From Deltaproteobacteria bacterium (GTDB lineage: Bacteria > Desulfobacterota_B > Binatia > UBA9968), in NCBI GenBank assembly GCA_005879255.1, contig VBKY01000198.1:1-11013 (forward strand): 11,013 nt of DNA, in the 5' to 3' direction. The notes below the pieces were generated by a model that had not been told where the DNA came from, did not search any database, and worked only from the letters and a program-made list of their open reading frames with translations. A program made the translations under genes and the position numbers. Positions 1 through 7,921 of the stretch are shown one piece after another; the first letter of the stretch is position 1, and every line of letters starts with the position of its first letter.

Positions 1-1
1 A

Positions 2-292
2 GTCTCCATCGAGGAGCTTCAGGGCGGCACGTTCACGATCTCTAATCAAGGCAGCATCGGTGGCGACCATTTTACGCCGATCATCTACGCACCACAGGTG
101 GCGATCCTGGGCATCGGTCAAGGTAAGGCAAAACCCGTAGCGCTCGACGGCAAGATAGCCATTAGAACCATCCTGCCGCTTTGTCTCGCCTACGATCATC
201 GCGTCCTCGATGGCGCGGACGCTGTGCGCTTTTTAAAGGATATAATCGCCGGTCTTGAATCCTTCGAAGAAACCGACCTGCTGCTAAGGTAG
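2..292 (+). CDS. 2-oxoacid dehydrogenase E2 acyltransferase, C-terminal fragment (5' end outside window)
   Basis: This is the last 96 codons of the catalytic domain of a dihydrolipoamide acyltransferase, the E2 core of a pyruvate, branched-chain 2-oxoacid or acetoin dehydrogenase complex. It moves the acyl group from lipoate to CoA in the cytoplasm. The frame is open from base 2, so the gene starts upstream. Visible family signatures are TFTISNQGSIGG, a PQVAILGIGQ segment and the active-site block DHRVLDGADA (His at 197-199, Asp at 209-211), the HxxxDG catalytic motif shared with chloramphenicol acetyltransferase. The protein ends with the usual short tail after the LE segment. The E3 gene starts 9 bases after the stop, so the two are surely co-transcribed. 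Which oxoacid is used cannot be told without E1. Confidence 0.93.
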   Translation, partial: VSIEELQGGTFTISNQGSIGGDHFTPIIYAPQVAILGIGQGKAKPVALDGKIAIRTILPLCLAYDHRVLDGADAVRFLKDIIAGLESFEETDLLLR

Positions 293-301
293 AATTCATC
301 T

Positions 302-1717
302 ATGGAACCGACCAATACGGAAATCTTAGTACTTGGCGCCGGACCGGGCGGATACACGGCCGCCTTTTACGCCGCCGATAAGGGGAAAAAGGTCACGCTC
401 GTCGAGCAAAATCGGCGGTTGGGGGGGATCTGCCTCAACGTCGGCTGCATCCCCTCAAAGGCGCTGCTCCACGCGACTGAAATTCTCCGTGAGGCGACGG
501 ACTCCGCGCACCGCGGCATTGTGTTTGGGTCGCCAAAAGTCGACCTCGATCGACTGCGAAACTGGAAAGAGGCGATTCTGGAAAAACTTGGCCAAGGCCT
601 CAGAGGCCTGGCTCAACACCGGGGCGTACAGGTTGTTCACGGTCGAGGTCATTTCGAAGACTCCCAGACGCTCAGGGTCGAGACCAGCGAAGGCCAAAAA
701 TTCATTCGCTATCAGAAAGCGATCATCGCGGTCGGCTCGAAACCCACAATGCCGAATGCTTTCGATCTCGGCAACAAACGGATCATGACTTCGACCGAAG
801 CCTTGGAGCTGCCGGACATCCCGCAGGATTTCCTGATCGTCGGCGGCGGCTATATCGGCATGGAGCTCGGCACGGTGTACGCCGCCCTAGGCAGTAAGGT
901 CGTCGTACTCGAAGCGTTGCCTTCGATTCTCACGGGCATTGACCCCGATCTGGTTCGTCCGGTGGCGCGCGCGGCACAAAAGGCCTTCAAGGAGATTCGC
1001 GTCAATACCAAAGTTCTGAAGATGGCCACTGCCGGCAAGCAAATCAAAGTAACCATGGAAGTGAACAAAGAGTCACGTGAAGAACTTTACGACCGCGTGC
1101 TGGTCAGCGTCGGCCGTTCACCCAATTACGCCGATCTCGGTCTCGAGAATACGAAAGTCACCAAAGACGACAAGGGCTTCATTCAGTGCAACCCGCAGCA
1201 GCAGACCGAAGACCCGAACATCTACGCCATCGGCGACGTTAACGGCGGCGCTTTACTCGCGCACCGAGCGTCGAAAGAAGCCAAGATCGCTGTAGAAGCG
1301 ATGCTCGGAGAACCGAGCGCCTTTGAAAACATCGTGATTCCGGCGGTTGTTTACACTCACCCCGAGGTCGCGTGGTGCGGTTTGACGGAAACCGAAGCGA
1401 AACAAAAAGGCATCGAGATCCAGGTGGCCAAATTTTTGTGGGGCGCCTCCGGCCGCGCGCTCACACTCGACCGGCCCGACGGCCTGACCAAGCTCGTCAT
1501 TGACCCCGATAGCGAGCGCATCCTGGGCGTGGGCATCGCCGGCGCCGGCGCCGGCGAGCTGATCAGTGAAGGCGTGCTGGCGGTCGAGATGGGCGCCACC
1601 GCGCGAGACCTCGCCGACTCTGTGCATCCCCATCCCACCCTTTCTGAAACTCTGATGGAAGCGGCCGAGAGCTTCTACGGCACAGCAACGCACACTTTAT
1701 CGCGTCGCGACTCCTAA
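302..1717 (+). CDS. lpdA: Dihydrolipoyl dehydrogenase (E3)
   Basis: This flavoprotein reoxidises dihydrolipoamide on E2 with NAD+. At 471 aa it has the normal family length and looks intact. It has an N-terminal FAD-binding GAGPGGYTAA motif (near residue 13) and the redox disulfide in GGICLNVGCIPSK (Cys44 and Cys49). A second dinucleotide motif, GGGYIGMELG (near residue 182), binds NAD. A YAIGDV segment contacts FAD. The C-terminal interface motif HPHPTLSET carries the catalytic His444-Glu449 pair. It follows E2 after a 9-nt gap. The ATG is preceded only by a weak purine stretch (AGGT), so translational coupling to E2 is likely. It serves the complex whose E2 lies just upstream. Any functional link to the ammonia-lyase operon downstream is unproven. 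Confidence 0.97.
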   Translation: MEPTNTEILVLGAGPGGYTAAFYAADKGKKVTLVEQNRRLGGICLNVGCIPSKALLHATEILREATDSAHRGIVFGSPKVDLDRLRNWKEAILEKLGQGLRGLAQHRGVQVVHGRGHFEDSQTLRVETSEGQKFIRYQKAIIAVGSKPTMPNAFDLGNKRIMTSTEALELPDIPQDFLIVGGGYIGMELGTVYAALGSKVVVLEALPSILTGIDPDLVRPVARAAQKAFKEIRVNTKVLKMATAGKQIKVTMEVNKESREELYDRVLVSVGRSPNYADLGLENTKVTKDDKGFIQCNPQQQTEDPNIYAIGDVNGGALLAHRASKEAKIAVEAMLGEPSAFENIVIPAVVYTHPEVAWCGLTETEAKQKGIEIQVAKFLWGASGRALTLDRPDGLTKLVIDPDSERILGVGIAGAGAGELISEGVLAVEMGATARDLADSVHPHPTLSETLMEAAESFYGTATHTLSRRDS

Positions 1718-1781
1718 CGCGTCGGCATCTCTCCTGGTTTCAATCACATTTTATTTCCACCCGATCCCCCCGAAGTGTTTT

Positions 1782-1810
1782 ATTTCATTTTAAATGTTGG
1801 ATGCTATAAT
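1782..1810 (+). promoter_or_regulatory. Sigma-70-like promoter of the ammonia-lyase operon
   Basis: The 122-nt gap between the E3 stop and the lyase ATG is AT-rich, unlike the flanking genes. It contains a perfect -10 hexamer TATAAT at 1805-1810. At 16-17 nt upstream there is only a weak -35 (TTTCAT, 1783-1788). Transcription would start near 1817, so the in-frame GTG at 1819 would be almost leaderless. This favours the ATG at 1840. No operator palindrome was seen. Confidence 0.45.
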
Positions 1811-1839
1811 GAACATAGGTGACGGGGGGTCTCATAAGC

Positions 1840-3435
1840 ATGAATCCCTCTCTGATAGAAATCTGCGGAGATGGCCTGACGATCGAGAAGGTCGCTTCGG
1901 TAGCCCGCCAAAATATCCGCGTCGAACTCACTTCAAACATCGACGTACGAAATAAAATTTCCGCGTCTCGGCAGTTGTTAGAAAAAAAACTAACGGCCGG
2001 AGAGATCATCTATGGGGTGAACACGGGATTCGGCGGCAACGTGCGCTTTCTCATTCCCCAAAATGATCTGTCCTTCCATCAAGAAAATCTCCTCCGATGC
2101 CTCACCTGCGGTGTTGGCCAGCCGCTCATCGAGGACGCCGTCCGCGCAGCCATGCTCCTGAGAGCGAACGCTCTAGCCAAAGGGCTTTCTGGCGTAAGAG
2201 TGGAGATCATCGAACGAATGCTCGATCTCCTGAACCACGGGATTACGCCGGTCGTGCCCCGTTACGGTTCCGTGGGAGCCAGCGGGGATTTAATTCCCTC
2301 CGCCTATATCGGCCGCGTCTTGCTGGGCGAAGGAGAAGTCCTCTATCAGGGCAAAAAGCTCGCCGCCGCCGAAGCGCTGCAAAACGCCAAGGTGCAGCGC
2401 TCCAAACTCATGGCGAAAGAAGGTTTGGCGCTGATCAACGGCACGACCGTGATGACCGGCATCGCTGCTCTGGTGATTCATGACGGCGCCCATCTCGCCC
2501 CCCTTGTGCTCGCCTGCGCGAGCTTAGCCGTCGAGGCGCTAAAGGCCACCGATGACCCGTTTTCAGAAGTTATCCATCGGGCCAAGAATCACCCAGGGCA
2601 GATGGAAGCGGCGGAGATCTGCCGCAAGCTGCTGCGCGACAGCCGTTATATCCCCAATCTCGATGAGCTTCGGGCCAAGATCGGCGAGACTCGCAGCGCG
2701 GCCGAGGGAAAGACGATCCGCTCCGAAGAAGCGATCCAGACTCCCTATTCATTACGCTGTGCGCCTCAGGGAATCGGCCCCGTGCTCGATGCTTTGCGCG
2801 CGCATCGCCTCGTTTTGGAGCGCGAGATCAACTCGGTCAATGACAATCCGCTAATCGACCCGCTAGAGGGCCGTGTTTACCACACAGGCAATTTCTACGG
2901 CGGCCATGTTGCGCGCGCGCTCGACAGTTGGAAAATCGATCTGGCGACCCTGGCCAATTGGCTTCACGCGATCATGGCCATGCTCGTCGATGATAGATTC
3001 AGCAACGGGCTTCCTCCGAATCTATCGCGCAACCCGGGAGTGTCGTCGGGCTTTAAAGGCATGCAGCTGTGTCTGACGAGTCTGGTTTGCGCGATGCGTC
3101 ACTTGGCCAACCCGAGCATGATACATACCTTGCCGACCGAACAATACAATCAGGACATGATCAGTCTTGGCACGCATGCGGCGCTCACGGCGATGGATAT
3201 GACAGCAATGGCGCAAGATGCCGCCGCGATCTCACTGCTGGCCACTTGCCAGGCCATAGACCTGCGGGGCGGCGGCAACAACTTGGGAATCGGTAATCGA
3301 GCCATCTTTGAGACTGTTAGAAAGGAGGTGCCCATTTTAGAGAAAGACAGACCGCTGGACGTTGATATCGCGCGGATCTCCGAATTGATTCGAATAAGGC
3401 TGATCCCCATTCCCGAATTGGAGGGCAGTTTATGA
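1840..3435 (+). CDS. MIO-type aromatic amino acid ammonia-lyase (PAL/TAL-like)
   Basis: A member of the histidine/phenylalanine/tyrosine ammonia-lyase family, which eliminates ammonia from an aromatic amino acid to give an aryl-acrylate through the MIO electrophile. From ATG 1840 the protein is 531 aa. Visible features are the catalytic Tyr58 in YGVNTGFG, the MIO-forming Ala147-Ser148-Gly149 in GSVGASGDL, the NDNPLID segment, GNFYGGHVA, and TEQYNQDMISLG near the C-terminal part of the active site. The selectivity pair is Cys87-Leu88, where histidine lyases have Ser-His, tyrosine lyases His-Leu and bacterial PALs Phe-Leu. With the PAL-like EQxNQD segment and no hut genes nearby, histidine is an unlikely substrate. 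An in-frame GTG at 1819 could add 7 residues but would sit at the predicted transcript start; a G-rich stretch at about 1824-1830 suits ATG 1840. The stop overlaps the ligase gene by 4 nt. Confidence 0.93.
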   Translation: MNPSLIEICGDGLTIEKVASVARQNIRVELTSNIDVRNKISASRQLLEKKLTAGEIIYGVNTGFGGNVRFLIPQNDLSFHQENLLRCLTCGVGQPLIEDAVRAAMLLRANALAKGLSGVRVEIIERMLDLLNHGITPVVPRYGSVGASGDLIPSAYIGRVLLGEGEVLYQGKKLAAAEALQNAKVQRSKLMAKEGLALINGTTVMTGIAALVIHDGAHLAPLVLACASLAVEALKATDDPFSEVIHRAKNHPGQMEAAEICRKLLRDSRYIPNLDELRAKIGETRSAAEGKTIRSEEAIQTPYSLRCAPQGIGPVLDALRAHRLVLEREINSVNDNPLIDPLEGRVYHTGNFYGGHVARALDSWKIDLATLANWLHAIMAMLVDDRFSNGLPPNLSRNPGVSSGFKGMQLCLTSLVCAMRHLANPSMIHTLPTEQYNQDMISLGTHAALTAMDMTAMAQDAAAISLLATCQAIDLRGGGNNLGIGNRAIFETVRKEVPILEKDRPLDVDIARISELIRIRLIPIPELEGSL

Positions 3436-4973
3436 ACATCTTTAGTGCCTTGGAACGGAGCAAAAATCGTTACCCCGATAAGGAGGCCATCGTATTTGGC
3501 AGCGATTCTATCACGTACGCGCAGCTTTATGAGCAAGCCTATCGCTTGAGTTCAGCCCTGAAGGAAATCGCGAATTTGCACAAAGGCGAACGCGTGGCGC
3601 TCTTTCTCCCCAACCGGCCTGAGTTCGTGATTTCTTACTATGCCGTGGTGGGCCTCGGCGCGATTGCGGTCTCGCTGAATGTCATGCTCAAGCGTGACGA
3701 AGTGAAATTCATTCTCAATGACTCCGAAGCAAAGATACTGGTCACCTCCAGCCGGCTCCTTGATCAAGTGCCGGATGTCAACGAGACTCCCTCACTCAAA
3801 AAAATTCTCTGCATCGATGCCGCCGAGCGTGCCGGCGTCATTGGAATCAATGGCCTATTACCCCTTGCCGCAGCGTCCGGCCCAGCGGCCGAGGTAGCGC
3901 AAGATGAAGGTGCGGCCATCCTTTACACATCGGGGACCACGGGCAAACCGAAAGGCGCTTTGCTTTCCCACGGAAATCTCAGATCCAACGTCGCGGCGAC
4001 TGTTCTTCATACGCAAATGTCTTCCAGTGACAGGCTCATCTGCTACCTGCCGCTTTTTCACTGCTTCGGTCAAAATTTTATCATGAATGCATCAGTCAAC
4101 TGTGGCGCGACCTTGGTACTTCATGAGCGATTCCAGCCCGATGAGATTCTCGATTCTCTAAAGTCGAACCGAGTCTCGGTCTTTTTTGGCGTCCCGCCGG
4201 TTTATCTGCGCTTGCTCGCGGCGCCAAACATCGAACAACACTTTGGCCAAGTCCGCTATTGCTTCACTGCGGCGGCGCCGATGCCGGTAACCGTGGCCCG
4301 TCAATGGAGAGAACAGGTTGGGCAAATTATCTATGAAGGCTACGGCCTCACAGAAACCTCTCCTTTCGCCAGTTATAACCACGACGTTCGCTATCGGGAG
4401 GGCAGCGTCGGGACTCCTATCGAAAATGTGGAGATGAAGGTCGTGGATCCCGAAGGACACGCGCTGCCGCCGGACGAGCAAGGCGAGATCGCCATCAAAG
4501 GACCCAACGTGATGTTGGGCTATTTTCGGCGGCCCGAGGAAACAGCGGAAGTCATCCGGGACGGCTGGTTTCTAACCGGTGACATTGGAAAGGTGGACAG
4601 CGACGGTTACTTCTATCTTGTCGACCGGGCCAAAGATATGATCAATTTATCCGGTTTTAAAGTCTGGCCGCGCGAAGTGGAAGAGGTCTTGCTGCAACAC
4701 CCGAGTCTCAGTGAGGTTGGCGTAGTCGGAATCGCAGATCCCGCTTCCGGTGAGGCCGTCAAGGCTTTCGTCGTCTTGAAACAAGGCCAGTCACTTAGCG
4801 AACAAGAGGTGATCGATTATGCTCGCGTGCGCATGGCAGTTTACAAAGCGCCGCGATTTGTCGAGTTTATCGATGCGCTACCGCGGAATCCCGCCGGAAA
4901 GGTGCTCAAGCGGGAGCTCAGAGCACGCGCAAAAGAGCCGCGCAATGGCGCGTCCTCGTTAAAAGTAGCCTAA
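3432..4973 (+). CDS. AMP-forming acyl/aryl-CoA ligase (4-coumarate/fatty acid-CoA ligase family)
   Basis: An ANL-superfamily adenylating enzyme that makes an acyl-AMP and then the CoA thioester. At 513 aa it is of normal length. It shows the ATP-binding loop YTSGTTGKPKG (residues 165-175), the YGLTET motif (304-309) and the TGD motif of the ribose-binding region (Asp384). The hinge and C-terminal domain segment VDRAKDMINLSGFKVWP follows, and the catalytic lysine is in NPAGKV (Lys490). Its ATG overlaps the ammonia-lyase stop (ATGA), so the two are translationally coupled. The natural inference is that it activates the lyase product (cinnamate-, coumarate- or related aryl-acrylate) to its CoA ester. 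Sequence alone does not exclude a fatty acid substrate, since FadD-like enzymes share every motif seen here. Confidence 0.93.
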   Translation: MNIFSALERSKNRYPDKEAIVFGSDSITYAQLYEQAYRLSSALKEIANLHKGERVALFLPNRPEFVISYYAVVGLGAIAVSLNVMLKRDEVKFILNDSEAKILVTSSRLLDQVPDVNETPSLKKILCIDAAERAGVIGINGLLPLAAASGPAAEVAQDEGAAILYTSGTTGKPKGALLSHGNLRSNVAATVLHTQMSSSDRLICYLPLFHCFGQNFIMNASVNCGATLVLHERFQPDEILDSLKSNRVSVFFGVPPVYLRLLAAPNIEQHFGQVRYCFTAAAPMPVTVARQWREQVGQIIYEGYGLTETSPFASYNHDVRYREGSVGTPIENVEMKVVDPEGHALPPDEQGEIAIKGPNVMLGYFRRPEETAEVIRDGWFLTGDIGKVDSDGYFYLVDRAKDMINLSGFKVWPREVEEVLLQHPSLSEVGVVGIADPASGEAVKAFVVLKQGQSLSEQEVIDYARVRMAVYKAPRFVEFIDALPRNPAGKVLKRELRARAKEPRNGASSLKVA

Positions 4974-4985
4974 GACGGGCCCATC

Positions 4986-6149
4986 ATGTCGGAACGGGTC
5001 GCCATTATTGGCATCGGCTTTACCCCACTCCAGCCGACGACGCCACGGTGTTCGTTCAAAGAACTCGTTTTCGAAGCCGCTCAGAGAGCCTACGCTGACG
5101 CCGGGATTCGCTTTGACGAGATCGACTCCTTTGTCACCTGTGCCGAAGACCTCAACGAAGGCATATCGATTTTCGACGAGTACACGCCCGACCAACTCGG
5201 CGCCGTGCAAAAGCCGATGCACACGCTGACGCAGGATGGGCTTCACGGTATCGCGGATGCGCTCATGCAAATTCGCGCCGGGATCGCGGAGACTGTCGTC
5301 GCCGAGGTCCATAGCAAAGCCTCCAACATCTTGACTCCCGAATGGCTGCTCGACTATGCGTTGGACCCGGTTTACAACCGGCCATTAGATTTTTCTCCGC
5401 ACGCCATAGCCGGTTTGGAAATGAATCGGTTTCTTAGTCAAACCGGCATCACTGCGTCACACTGCGCCGAAGTGGTGACCAAGAACCGGCTCAACGCCCG
5501 ACATAATCCGTTAGCGGCCTATCCTCTGGAGACGAATCTAACAACCGTCGAATCATCGCCTTACCTCTCCTATCCGCTGCGTAAAGGAGAGCTAGCCAAG
5601 ACCGCGGACGGCTGCGTGGTTATCGTCTTGGCAAACGAAGCAAAGGCAAGCAAAGCTCGCAGCCAACCCGCGTGGATTTTAGGTACGGGCTTCGCCAGTG
5701 ACAGTCCGACCATAGAATCGCGCCATTGGAGTAATGCTGAATATGCCCGACTCGCAGCTCAAGCGGCCTACCATCAAGCGGGTATTAAGGCGCCGCGTAA
5801 CATCGATTTTTTTGAAGTCGATGACACCTATGCCTACAAGGAACTGCAACATTTGATCGCACTCGGGCTCTACGACGCGCCCGTTAAGGCCGGCCGAGCA
5901 ATTGAGACGGGCGAAACCCGGCCAGATGGTAGAACGCCCGTTAACGTCTCTGGTGGTGCGTTGGGTATGGGTCTCCCGCTGGAAGCGAGTGGGCTGTACC
6001 GCATAGTCGAGCTGGTGCTGCAGCTACGCGGCCAGGCCGGCGAGCGCCAGTTGTCGCGCGCGAAAATCGGACTGGCGCAATCATGGCGCGGCATACCCAG
6101 TACGAGTGGCGCGGTGGTCATACTTGGATCGGAACCTCCTCATGTCTAA
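4986..6149 (+). CDS. Thiolase-like protein without canonical catalytic residues (SCP-x/Ltp2-type), copy 1
   Basis: A 387-aa thiolase-fold protein of the SCP-2/lipid-transfer-type thiolase group, starting SERVAIIGIGFTPL. By-eye comparison with thiolase motifs shows that the nucleophile position in the CxSGL block reads TQDGL (Thr82 for Cys). The GHP motif reads GLP (Leu330 for His), within NVSGGALGMGLP. The C-terminal Cys block reads SWRGIP (Ser366-Trp367). Claisen/thiolytic chemistry by the textbook mechanism is therefore unlikely. A Tyr-rich segment, EVDDTYAYKEL (Tyr282, Tyr284), lies where SCP-type enzymes have an active-site loop. Ltp2-type retro-aldolases of this fold are known to use tyrosines instead. 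It starts 12 nt after the ligase stop and overlaps its paralogue by 8 nt, so it probably forms a complex with that paralogue and the DUF35 proteins. It could be a structural rather than a catalytic subunit. Confidence 0.85.
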   Translation: MSERVAIIGIGFTPLQPTTPRCSFKELVFEAAQRAYADAGIRFDEIDSFVTCAEDLNEGISIFDEYTPDQLGAVQKPMHTLTQDGLHGIADALMQIRAGIAETVVAEVHSKASNILTPEWLLDYALDPVYNRPLDFSPHAIAGLEMNRFLSQTGITASHCAEVVTKNRLNARHNPLAAYPLETNLTTVESSPYLSYPLRKGELAKTADGCVVIVLANEAKASKARSQPAWILGTGFASDSPTIESRHWSNAEYARLAAQAAYHQAGIKAPRNIDFFEVDDTYAYKELQHLIALGLYDAPVKAGRAIETGETRPDGRTPVNVSGGALGMGLPLEASGLYRIVELVLQLRGQAGERQLSRAKIGLAQSWRGIPSTSGAVVILGSEPPHV

Positions 6150-7317
6150 GCGTAGAGTGGCCGTCATCGGCGCTGGCATGACTAAGTTCATGCACCGCGC
6201 ACTTGAAACTCCGAAGGAGCTTGCGTGGCTCGCGGCCCGATCCGCTCTCGGTTCAAGTCAACTGAAGCTCAAACAGATCGATTGCGTGGTTCTCGGTAGC
6301 GCGCCAGACGCTTTCGACGGCGTGCACATGAAAAGTGAGTATCTCTCCGACGGTTGCGGTGGATGGCGAAAACCGTTTCTTCGATGTTACGTCGGCGGCG
6401 GCACCGGTGTGTACGCAGTCGCTCAAGCCTGGTTCCAGGTCGCCTCGGGAATGTTCGACACCGCGCTTGTAGTCTGCGAAGAAAAGATGTCGACTTGTCA
6501 GCCCCATCCTCAGGCAGCGTTTCTGACGATCTTTGATCCCATCACCGAACAGCCCTTAAAACCAAATCTGCTTTGGATCTTTGCTTTGGAACAAACCCGT
6601 TATATGGAAACCTACGGCATTGCCGTTGAAGAGATCGCCCGGGTCTCGGTGAAAAACAAACGCAACGCTCTGAACCATCCCGCTGCTCAGCTCGGCGCGG
6701 AGCTTACCGTGGAAGACGTTCTGGCTTCGGAAATCATGGCATGGCCGGTCCATCGCCTAATGGTGAGTCCGACCAGCGATGGCGCGGCGGCCATCGTCAT
6801 CGCCGCGGAGGAAGTCGCCCGGCGCGTCGCCGAGAAGCCGATCTGGATTCAAGGCGTCGGTTGGTGTTTGGATAGCGCCTATTGGACCAACCGCGACCTT
6901 GCCTATCCCGAGTATGTCGAGAAGGCTGCCTGGATGGCCTACCGGATGGCCGGCGTCAAAGAGCCCCGAAAGGAAATCAACATCGCCGAGCCCTACGATC
7001 CTTTCGCCTACAAGGAACTACACCACCTCGAAGGGTTGCAACTCGCGCCGAAAGGCCAAGCGCCGAAGCTCTTGGCTGACGGCGTGTTCGAACGCGACGG
7101 TGATTTGCCGGTGACCCCTTCGGGAGGTCTGCTCGGAGTCGGCAACCCCATCGCGGCCGCTGGCATGATGAAAATCTGCGAGCTGTTCTGGCAACTCCGT
7201 GCCGAAGCGGGAAAACGTCAGGTGCCGGGCAAACCCGAGCGCGGCGTCGCACAGGCTTGGGGAGATCTGATGCAAGTTGGCACGGTCGTCGTTATGGGGA
7301 CGAAAAAACCGGAATAA
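6142..7317 (+). CDS. Thiolase-like protein without canonical catalytic residues (SCP-x/Ltp2-type), copy 2
   Basis: A second thiolase-fold protein, 391 aa from ATG 6142 (MSKRRVAVIGAGMTKF, the normal beginning of the fold). An in-frame ATG at 6106 lies deep inside the preceding gene and would add only a non-homologous leader. The nucleophile block reads GGTGV (Gly86 where Cys is expected; Cys82 is four residues earlier). The GHP motif reads GNP (Asn335 for His), and the C-terminal Cys block reads AWGDL around Trp373. The segment EPYDPFAYKELHHLEGL (Tyr285, Tyr290) matches copy 1 and the active-site loop of SCP-type enzymes, so this copy may be the catalytic one if the complex is an aldolase of the Ltp2 kind. 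The pair is clearly divergent and not a recent duplication. The substrate is inferred from the neighbours to be an aryl-acyl-CoA. Confidence 0.85.
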   Translation: MSKRRVAVIGAGMTKFMHRALETPKELAWLAARSALGSSQLKLKQIDCVVLGSAPDAFDGVHMKSEYLSDGCGGWRKPFLRCYVGGGTGVYAVAQAWFQVASGMFDTALVVCEEKMSTCQPHPQAAFLTIFDPITEQPLKPNLLWIFALEQTRYMETYGIAVEEIARVSVKNKRNALNHPAAQLGAELTVEDVLASEIMAWPVHRLMVSPTSDGAAAIVIAAEEVARRVAEKPIWIQGVGWCLDSAYWTNRDLAYPEYVEKAAWMAYRMAGVKEPRKEINIAEPYDPFAYKELHHLEGLQLAPKGQAPKLLADGVFERDGDLPVTPSGGLLGVGNPIAAAGMMKICELFWQLRAEAGKRQVPGKPERGVAQAWGDLMQVGTVVVMGTKKPE

Positions 7318-7321
7318 AATC

Positions 7322-7375
7322 GTTCAATGTTCAACGTTCAATGTCCGTGTCTCTCTCCAACCTTGAACTTTGAAC
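7322..7375. repeat. Inverted array of 7-bp GTTCAAY units inside the operon
   Basis: Right after the second thiolase-like gene come three head-to-tail heptamers, GTTCAAT, GTTCAAC and GTTCAAT (7322-7342). After a 20-nt pyrimidine-rich spacer come two copies in the opposite orientation, TTGAAC and TTTGAAC (7363-7375). The two arms can pair into a hairpin. This lies in the only gap of note in the operon, between the thiolase-like and DUF35 genes. It could act as a partial terminator or an mRNA-stability element that sets the ratio of the two halves. It resembles, in 7-bp rather than 9-bp form, the palindrome at 10799-10870. Confidence 0.75.
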
Positions 7376-7402
7376 CTCAACAGAGGGATGTCAGACGAAG
7401 CT

Positions 7403-7921
7403 ATGACTGACAAATTTCCCGGCACGCCGCTCGACAAACGCACATTGAAAGGCGGCAAGATTTTCATGACTTCCTATATGCCGAAACTGCGCTACCGTTG
7501 GGATACCGGAGAAGCCATAGGTCGCTATCTCGAAGAACTCAGACACGGGCGGCTGATCGCTCGTCGCTGCGATGTCTGTCAACGCATTATGATTCCGCCA
7601 CGCATGTTTTGCGAACGCTGCTTTCGCCCGACCGATGAATGGGTTTACGTGAAAGACACCGGCAGGATTCTCACCTTTTCTCTTTGCTACGTCACCTGGA
7701 ATGTACGGCGCTTAAAGCAACCGCAGATCCCCGCGGTCATCGAAATTGCTGGCGCTTCGCCCGGCATGGGCATCCTGCATCTGGTCAAGAAGGTGCCATC
7801 GAAGCAAGTACGGGTTGGAATGCCGGTGCGTGCGGTGTGGCGACCGCCTTCACAGCGCCGAGGGAGCGTAACTGATATCGCCTATTGGGAACCTGACAGA
7901 CAAACCAAGGAGCCTAAATGA
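7403..7921 (+). CDS. DUF35 zinc-ribbon/OB-fold protein, copy 1
   Basis: A small acyl-CoA-binding accessory protein of the DUF35 family, about 172 aa. The core starts at the YRWDTGEAIGRYLEEL helix. A rubredoxin-like zinc ribbon follows with Cys56-x2-Cys59-x10-Cys70-x2-Cys73 (CDVC and CERC), and then an OB-fold beginning at DTGRILTFS. In known systems such proteins bind a thiolase-fold partner: ChsH2 with Ltp2, BbsA with BbsB, PhlB with PhlC. The start is uncertain. ATG 7403 has a purine stretch (AGAGGG, 7382-7387) 15 nt upstream, ATG 7388 follows that stretch directly, and ATG 7466 would still keep the whole core. The stop overlaps the next DUF35 gene by 4 nt. The spacing suggests one DUF35 protein per thiolase-like protein. 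Confidence 0.88.
   Translation: MTDKFPGTPLDKRTLKGGKIFMTSYMPKLRYRWDTGEAIGRYLEELRHGRLIARRCDVCQRIMIPPRMFCERCFRPTDEWVYVKDTGRILTFSLCYVTWNVRRLKQPQIPAVIEIAGASPGMGILHLVKKVPSKQVRVGMPVRAVWRPPSQRRGSVTDIAYWEPDRQTKEPK

Noticed and set aside
1840..3435. Calling the ammonia-lyase a histidine ammonia-lyase (hutH).
   Set aside because: The Ser-His pair of histidine lyases is replaced by Cys-Leu, the C-terminal active-site segment reads EQYNQD as in PAL/TAL-type enzymes, and no urocanase or other hut gene is next to it. A CoA ligase is translationally coupled instead.
6106..6141. The ATG at 6106 as the start of the second thiolase-like gene.
   Set aside because: It would add 12 residues unlike the fold and lies 44 nt inside the preceding gene. 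ATG 6142 gives the usual N-terminus (KRRVAVIGAGMTKF) and a normal short overlap.
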